A DNA stretch of 64,000 nt from Micromonospora sp. H61 (GTDB lineage: Bacteria > Actinomycetota > Actinomycetes > Mycobacteriales > Micromonosporaceae): contig NZ_JAGPXY010000010.1 in the NCBI RefSeq assembly GCF_018070325.1, positions 1 through 64,000 on the forward strand, written 5' to 3'. A model generated the notes under the pieces. It did no database searches, was not told where the DNA came from, and worked only from the letters and a program-made list of their open reading frames with translations. The translations under genes were made by a program, and so were the position numbers. This document shows, in pieces, positions 59,977-64,000 of this stretch; position 1 is the stretch's first letter, and each line of letters begins with the position of its first letter.

Positions 59977-60314
59977 GCGATCACCGTCCCGAAGCCCGGG
60001 GCACCACCGAGGCGCTTGCTCAACTGGGTATCGGCCGCCGTGGCGTGCCGACGCAACCGCTCGGCCTGGGTTTGCAGGGCGGCCGCTCCCGCCTCGTTGA
60101 GCCGGTAGTAGCGACGCAGCCTCCCGTCGACGACCTCCTCCCGGTCAACCTCGATCAGGTCCTGCTCGACCAGGCGGTCGAGCGCGCCGTAGAGCGTGCC
60201 AGGCCGCAGCTTGACGTCACCCGCCGACAACTCCTCCACCGCTTGCACGACTCCATAGCCATGCAACGGCTGCGCGGCCAGAGCGGTGAGGATGAGGAAG
60301 GTAGATTCATGCAT
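59973..60314 (-). CDS. PadR-family transcriptional regulator
   Basis: This is a 113-residue winged-helix PadR protein: TFLILTALAAQPLHGYGVVQAVEEL, then LRPGTLYGALDRLVEQDLIEV and GRLRRYYRLNEAGAAAL. It probably represses its own two-gene operon. Start ATG 60314. An AT-rich palindrome lies 20 bases upstream. Confidence 0.93.
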   Translation of the reverse strand: MHESTFLILTALAAQPLHGYGVVQAVEELSAGDVKLRPGTLYGALDRLVEQDLIEVDREEVVDGRLRRYYRLNEAGAAALQTQAERLRRHATAADTQLSKRLGGAPGFGTVIA

Positions 60315-60333
60315 GAGCGCATAGTACGTGCGG

Positions 60334-60345
60334 CGTTATATAACG
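60334..60345. promoter_or_regulatory. Palindrome in the padR promoter
   Basis: CGTTATATAACG is a perfect 12-bp palindrome that contains TATAAC, a -10-like hexamer on the minus strand. PadR binding here would block the operon promoter. Confidence 0.6.
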
Positions 60346-60423
60346 GCAAGGATTCTATTTGGGATCGCTCCGGCCCAGAACCTCTGCCCGGACACGTTCG
60401 CCCGGACCAGGCATGCTGGGACG

Positions 60424-61128
60424 ATGATCGCGCGCTTCAAGGACCTCTGTCTCGACGCCACCGACCCGCTCGCGCTCGGCGCCTTCTGGGCCCGGATGCT
60501 CGACGGTGACGTGGCCGATGCCGGTGACGACGACACCCGGGTGGACCCGCGCTCGGCGCGCTCGAACGCCGAGTCCATCTGGGTGAACAAGGTGCCCGAG
60601 CCTCGGGTCGGCAAGACCCGCGTACACCTGGATCTGCGGTTGGCTGGGGCGGACCCGGCGGCGTTGGTCGCGGATGGCGCCCGGCTGGTTCGCGAACCGG
60701 GTGGCGAGGCGACCTGGTGGGTGCTCGACGACCCGGAGGGCAACGAGTTCTGCGCGTTCCCGGCCCGCGACGGCACCCGACCGGGCCCGTTCGAGCTGGT
60801 CGTGGACTCGGCCGACCCGGCGGCGCAGGCGACCTGGTGGGCCGGGGTGGTCGGCGGCACCGTCGAGCACGAGCCGAGCACCTCGTCGGTGGTCGGCGCG
60901 TCCGGTTTCCCCTGGGACTACTGGGTGTTCGTCGGGGTGCCCGAGCCCAAGACGGTCAAGAACCGGCTGCACTGGGACGTCGACCTGGTCGACCCGGAGC
61001 CGATGGCGCTGATCGCGGCGGGCGCGACGCTGCTGAGTGAGCCGCTCGACGAGGCGCACTGGTGGTGGGTGCTGGCCGACCCGGAGGGCAACGAGTTCTG
61101 CGCCTTCACCCCACGCCCCACCGGGTGA
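60424..61128 (+). CDS. Two-domain VOC protein
   Basis: This is a 234-residue vicinal oxygen chelate protein with two fused modules. Each has the N-terminal FKDLCLDATDPLALGAFWARML-type helix and ends in DDPEGNEFCAF / ADPEGNEFCAF, the metal-site strand. It belongs to the glyoxalase-like domain proteins common in actinobacteria; substrate unknown. ATG 60424. Confidence 0.9.
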   Translation: MIARFKDLCLDATDPLALGAFWARMLDGDVADAGDDDTRVDPRSARSNAESIWVNKVPEPRVGKTRVHLDLRLAGADPAALVADGARLVREPGGEATWWVLDDPEGNEFCAFPARDGTRPGPFELVVDSADPAAQATWWAGVVGGTVEHEPSTSSVVGASGFPWDYWVFVGVPEPKTVKNRLHWDVDLVDPEPMALIAAGATLLSEPLDEAHWWWVLADPEGNEFCAFTPRPTG

Positions 61129-61313
61129 ACGACCGACTACCGAGCGCGGGCGTCGTCGGCTAGCGTTTTCCTAGCGCCGTAGCCAGCGCGTTCGCCGCCG
61201 CCGTCGACACGCCTCCGGCCGACCCATGCCTGCCCGATCGGTTGGTAATCGCGGGAACGTCCCACCGCCGCTCCCCCGGTTCGGCAGGATCGTCCCAACG
61301 AGGAGGTGCCGTC

Positions 61314-61745
61314 GTGCAGGACACCCGCGCTCTCGCCCTGACGTTCGAGGTGAGCGGCCTGCCACCGGTCAAGACCGAAGCGTTGTCCATCTTCGCCGCC
61401 GGGCACCGGCAGGCGACGAGGGTCCGCACCCTGCTCCAGGCCGCCCTCGCCGCGGCCCAGCGCACCGGCTGGACGCCGTTGCCCGGGCCGATCGAGGTGG
61501 ACCTGGTGTTGCGCTGCCCGCCAGGGCACCGTACGTCCGACGCCAGCACCCTTCTCGGCGGCGTCTGTGCGGTGTTGCAGGACAAGAAGCGGGTGTCGAA
61601 CATCGGCCTCGCCCACCTCGGCGTGCTGGTGGACGTCGCCCTCTACGACGACGACCGGCAGATCCGCCGGCTGTCGTACCACGAGGAGCCGGCGGAGGAG
61701 TTCTCGTACCAGGTGCGGGTCGCCGCCGTACCGACCGGGGTTTGA
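61314..61745 (+). CDS. Hypothetical protein, RusA-like size and features
   Basis: This is a 143-residue protein starting at GTG after AGGAGG. It contains IEVDLVLRCPPGHRTSDASTLLGGVCAVLQDKKRVSNIGLAHLGVLVDVALYDDDRQIRRLSYHEE. A conserved Asp cluster after a beta strand (DVALYDDDRQI) is reminiscent of RusA-type Holliday resolvases, but the fit is loose and I do not assign it. No phage genes adjoin. Confidence 0.6.
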   Translation: MQDTRALALTFEVSGLPPVKTEALSIFAAGHRQATRVRTLLQAALAAAQRTGWTPLPGPIEVDLVLRCPPGHRTSDASTLLGGVCAVLQDKKRVSNIGLAHLGVLVDVALYDDDRQIRRLSYHEEPAEEFSYQVRVAAVPTGV

Positions 61746-61792
61746 CCGACGTCCGCGGTGGGGTATCGCGGACGCCGACGAAGGGAGCACCG

Positions 61793-62068
61793 ATGTCGGA
61801 GCCACATGTCACGCTCGACCCCCGCGGGCTCGATCCCGTGCAGCAGAAGCTGCGCGGCCCGCTGGAGGAGCAGCTGACCTCGGCGCTTCAGGCGGCCACC
61901 GAGCGGGTCCGCTCCGGCTACGCCGGTGAACCGGTAGAGCAGGTCTGCCAGCGGTTGTTGGAGGAGACCCGCTCCGGGTTGCATCCCGACATCGCTGCCG
62001 GGTTCAACCCGGACATGGACGAGTTCTGCCGGGTGGCGGTGGCGATCGTCCGCCGCGAGGCCGGCTGA
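61793..62068 (+). CDS. Small hypothetical protein
   Basis: A 91-residue helical, acidic protein (MSEPHVTLDPRGLDPVQQKL, later VCQRLLEETRSGLHPDIAAGFNPD). It begins 47 bases after the preceding gene with AAGGGAG, probably the same transcript. Function unknown. Confidence 0.7.
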   Translation: MSEPHVTLDPRGLDPVQQKLRGPLEEQLTSALQAATERVRSGYAGEPVEQVCQRLLEETRSGLHPDIAAGFNPDMDEFCRVAVAIVRREAG

Positions 62069-62527
62069 GCCGCAGCGGCTCTCAGTATCGGCTGAGCTGA
62101 GGAGAGATCTGCGCTTCATGCCGCCGTCCTGACAGTCGAACCGGCGCGCGGTCTGCCCCGCTCGCAACGGTCGAACGATTCGCGGGCGGGTCAGGACCGG
62201 GTCCGCAACTACCCGGCCCTGACCCTCGGCCGTCCGACAGGGAAGCGGACAGCTCCGGCACCCCGCCGCGCGGGCGTGGCACGACGCCGCGCGCCAGAAC
62301 GGGGTGAGCCAGCCACTTCGCACTCAGCTCCACGGTGCTCACCCGCCGAACGTCGACGCGCCCCGACACACCCCGAAGGGCCGTGAGCGCCGGACCAGGT
62401 TAGGCGCGCTCCGACCGGCCGGACAAGCCGCGTCGGACGACCGGCGGCAGGACTTCTTCCACGCTGAAAATCGGGCAGGTCGGCGTAACGCGACCATGAT
62501 CCCCGACGCTGTTCGGCGTCGGTACGG
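62069..62527. other. Intergenic region with no gene seen
   Basis: About 460 bp. Long frames here are shadows. GC-rich with a few short inverted repeats; nothing I can name. Confidence 0.6.
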
Positions 62528-63238
62528 TCAGAAGTGGCGCAGCAGGTCCCGGAACGCGGCGAGCCGCAGCACCCCACCGTCTGTCGGGTCCAGCTCGTCG
62601 TCCTCCAGCACCCAGGTGTTCGCGTTCGGAATGAACACCGCGTTCAACCCGGCGGCCCGCGCCGGCAGGATGTCGGACTTCGGGGAGTTGCCGATCATCC
62701 ACGCGCCGTCCGGCGCGAAGCCGTGCTCCCGAGTGAGCCACCGGTACGTGTCGACGTTCTTCTCGGCGACGATGTGCGCGGCGCCGAAGTGGTGCAGCAG
62801 ACCGCAGGCGTCCAGCTTGCGCTGCTGCTCCTCCCGATCGCCCTTGGTGAGCAGCAGCAACTCGTGCCGGCCGCCCAACTCGTCGAGCGCGTCGGCCACC
62901 CCGGGCATCAGCTCCACCTGGTGCTCGACGAGGGCCACCGCCAGCCGGTCGATCTCCTGACGTTCGGAGTCGGTGGCCGGCCGCTCGCGCAGCCGCTCCA
63001 GGCACTCCGCCAGGCTGCGCAGAAAGACCTTGCTGCCGTACCCGTGCGCCACCGCGTTGGCCCGCTCGATGTCGTCGAGGACGGCCCGCAGCGCGGCCCG
63101 GTCCAGGGTGGGATGGTCCAGCCAGCCCAGGAAGTCGTCGATCACCCGCTCGAAGACGACGTTGTTCTCCCACAACGTGTCGTCCGCATCGAAGATCAAC
63201 ACCTGTGCCTGTCGTCGCGCCGCCACGCCGACCGTCAT
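62528..63238 (-). CDS. HAD-superfamily hydrolase
   Basis: This is a 236-residue HAD phosphatase. Motif I is LIFDADDTLWENN near 14-26 (two Asp), motif II LLLTKGD near 140, motif III lysine near 180 (VAEKNVDTY) and motif IV MIGNSPKSDILPA near 190. A cap helix bundle lies between I and II. Phosphatase of unknown small substrate. ATG 63238 with GGGAGGGG. Confidence 0.92.
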   Translation of the reverse strand: MTVGVAARRQAQVLIFDADDTLWENNVVFERVIDDFLGWLDHPTLDRAALRAVLDDIERANAVAHGYGSKVFLRSLAECLERLRERPATDSERQEIDRLAVALVEHQVELMPGVADALDELGGRHELLLLTKGDREEQQRKLDACGLLHHFGAAHIVAEKNVDTYRWLTREHGFAPDGAWMIGNSPKSDILPARAAGLNAVFIPNANTWVLEDDELDPTDGGVLRLAAFRDLLRHF

Positions 63239-63392
63239 GCCATCCCCTCCCCGTGCCACCGCCCCCAAGGCCGAGAGACAGGATAGGCGGGAGATCGATT
63301 TGAGATCTTCCGGATTTTCGTGAACCGTTCCGGCACGGCCGTCGTCATGCGGAGGCGACATCAGGTTCGGGACGGCTCTTGAGGAGTGCGGC

Positions 63393-64000
63393 ATGTTCAC
63401 CACGAAGTGGGTCACCGGGGCGGCGATGCTGGCCTGCGCCAGCGCGCTGGTGGCGTGCCAGGGCGGTGCGGACAAGGCGCCGGGCGCCGCGGCGGGCACG
63501 CCGACGCCGTCGGGCACCGTGACAGGCGCGCCGACACCGACGGCAGCGGGACCGACCACGTCGTCGGCAGCGGCGACCGACCCACTGCTGTCCGGCAAGC
63601 GCGAGGTCACGATCACCCGCGTGCAGGGTTCGGGGCAGCCGTTGGAGATCAGCGGGCGACTCGAGGAGGGCGGCGACACCGGCGGTCGCATCCTGTTCGT
63701 GCCGACACCGATCGGCGGCGACCGGTACGTGATCAGGGCATTCGGCACCAGGGACGACCACCCCGTCAATGACGACCCGTCCTGCTGGCAGGTGAACGGC
63801 CTGGACATCGAGCCCGAACTGACCATCGGGGCCGTCGTCTGCGACCAGGACGACCCGATCCAGCGGTTCACCATCATCGCCAAGGGCGACGGCACGTACG
63901 CGATCGGCAGCGAGACCCGATTCCTGCAGCACCTCCCCGGCAACGGTCTCGTCCTCAAGGAGTTGGGCAACGCCAAGCTGAACACCACGTTCCGGTTCAC
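63393..64000 (+). CDS. Secreted lipoprotein, cut by the window end
   Basis: The frame is open from ATG 63393 (GAGGAG upstream) to the window edge, at least 202 codons. The N-terminus (MFTTKWVTGAAMLACASALV, then ACQGG) is a lipoprotein signal, followed by a Pro/Thr-rich linker (GTPTPSGTVTGAPTPT) and a beta-rich C-terminal domain. Function unknown. It is divergent from the HAD gene. Confidence 0.75.
   Translation, partial: MFTTKWVTGAAMLACASALVACQGGADKAPGAAAGTPTPSGTVTGAPTPTAAGPTTSSAAATDPLLSGKREVTITRVQGSGQPLEISGRLEEGGDTGGRILFVPTPIGGDRYVIRAFGTRDDHPVNDDPSCWQVNGLDIEPELTIGAVVCDQDDPIQRFTIIAKGDGTYAIGSETRFLQHLPGNGLVLKELGNAKLNTTFRF

Noticed and set aside
61314-61745. RusA-type resolvase call
   Set aside because: Only size and a loose Asp cluster fit; no phage context, so left as hypothetical.

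Overview
The window is high-GC actinobacterial DNA. GTG starts, tightly overlapping ATGA/GTGA gene junctions, a GH48/CBM2 cellulase, CebR-type operators, XRE-DUF5753/DUF397 pairs, a conservon-type histidine kinase and the Fn3-MoxR-DUF58-TgpA cluster all point to Micromonosporaceae, probably Micromonospora or a close relative. This is inference from gene content; no rRNA is present. Only one RNA gene was found, a tRNA-Leu(GAG).

Layout. 1-4.7 kb: a scrappy accessory zone with a broken GNAT gene, small hypotheticals, a VOC protein and the first copy of a dispersed repeat. 4.8-6.5 kb: an ECF sigma factor with a membrane-anchored partner. 6.8-10.8 kb: an IS481-type transposase scar, then three NAD(P)-dependent oxidoreductase genes plus the remnant of a fourth, divergent from a LysR regulator. 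10.8-13.4 kb: two more repeat copies around a DUF808 membrane protein, and a decayed serine recombinase whose end runs into tRNA-Leu. 13.6-23.9 kb: a large putative surface system (TPR/Pro-rich/Fn3 protein, beta-propeller/Fn3 protein, MoxR ATPase, DUF58, TgpA-like transglutaminase without its catalytic Cys and His). 24-28.8 kb: SDR, LLM oxidoreductase, DUF1028, PAP2 and DUF3159 genes. 29-34.2 kb: divergent GH48 exocellulase and GH1 beta-glucosidase with three CebR-like boxes. 34.3-37.2 kb: conservon histidine kinase and roadblock protein. 37.3-40.9 kb: FGGY kinase, and a fused anthranilate synthase behind a Trp-Trp leader peptide. 41-44.7 kb: WrbA, HipA-kinase/DUF3037 pair, DUF4190, AlkZ-like protein. 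44.7-51.3 kb: MalQ and an LpqY-SugABC-like sugar importer. 51.8-55.3 kb: CsoR-type operator, CopB-type ATPase, DUF6153 and DUF305 metal genes. 55.7-64 kb: NTF2-like/TetR pair, DUF5753/DUF397 locus, PadR/membrane pair, VOC, HAD and a lipoprotein cut by the window edge.

How the parts work together. The GH48 enzyme should release cellobiose outside the cell and the cytoplasmic GH1 enzyme should hydrolyse it; matching operators imply one CebR-like repressor for both. The importer and MalQ handle alpha-glucans or trehalose. The copper ATPase, DUF6153 and DUF305 genes form a metal-response block. Regulation readable from the sequence includes Trp attenuation, a LysR dyad, a CsoR palindrome, paired TetR palindromes, a PadR-region palindrome, several leaderless-type promoters and long intergenic hairpins between genes.
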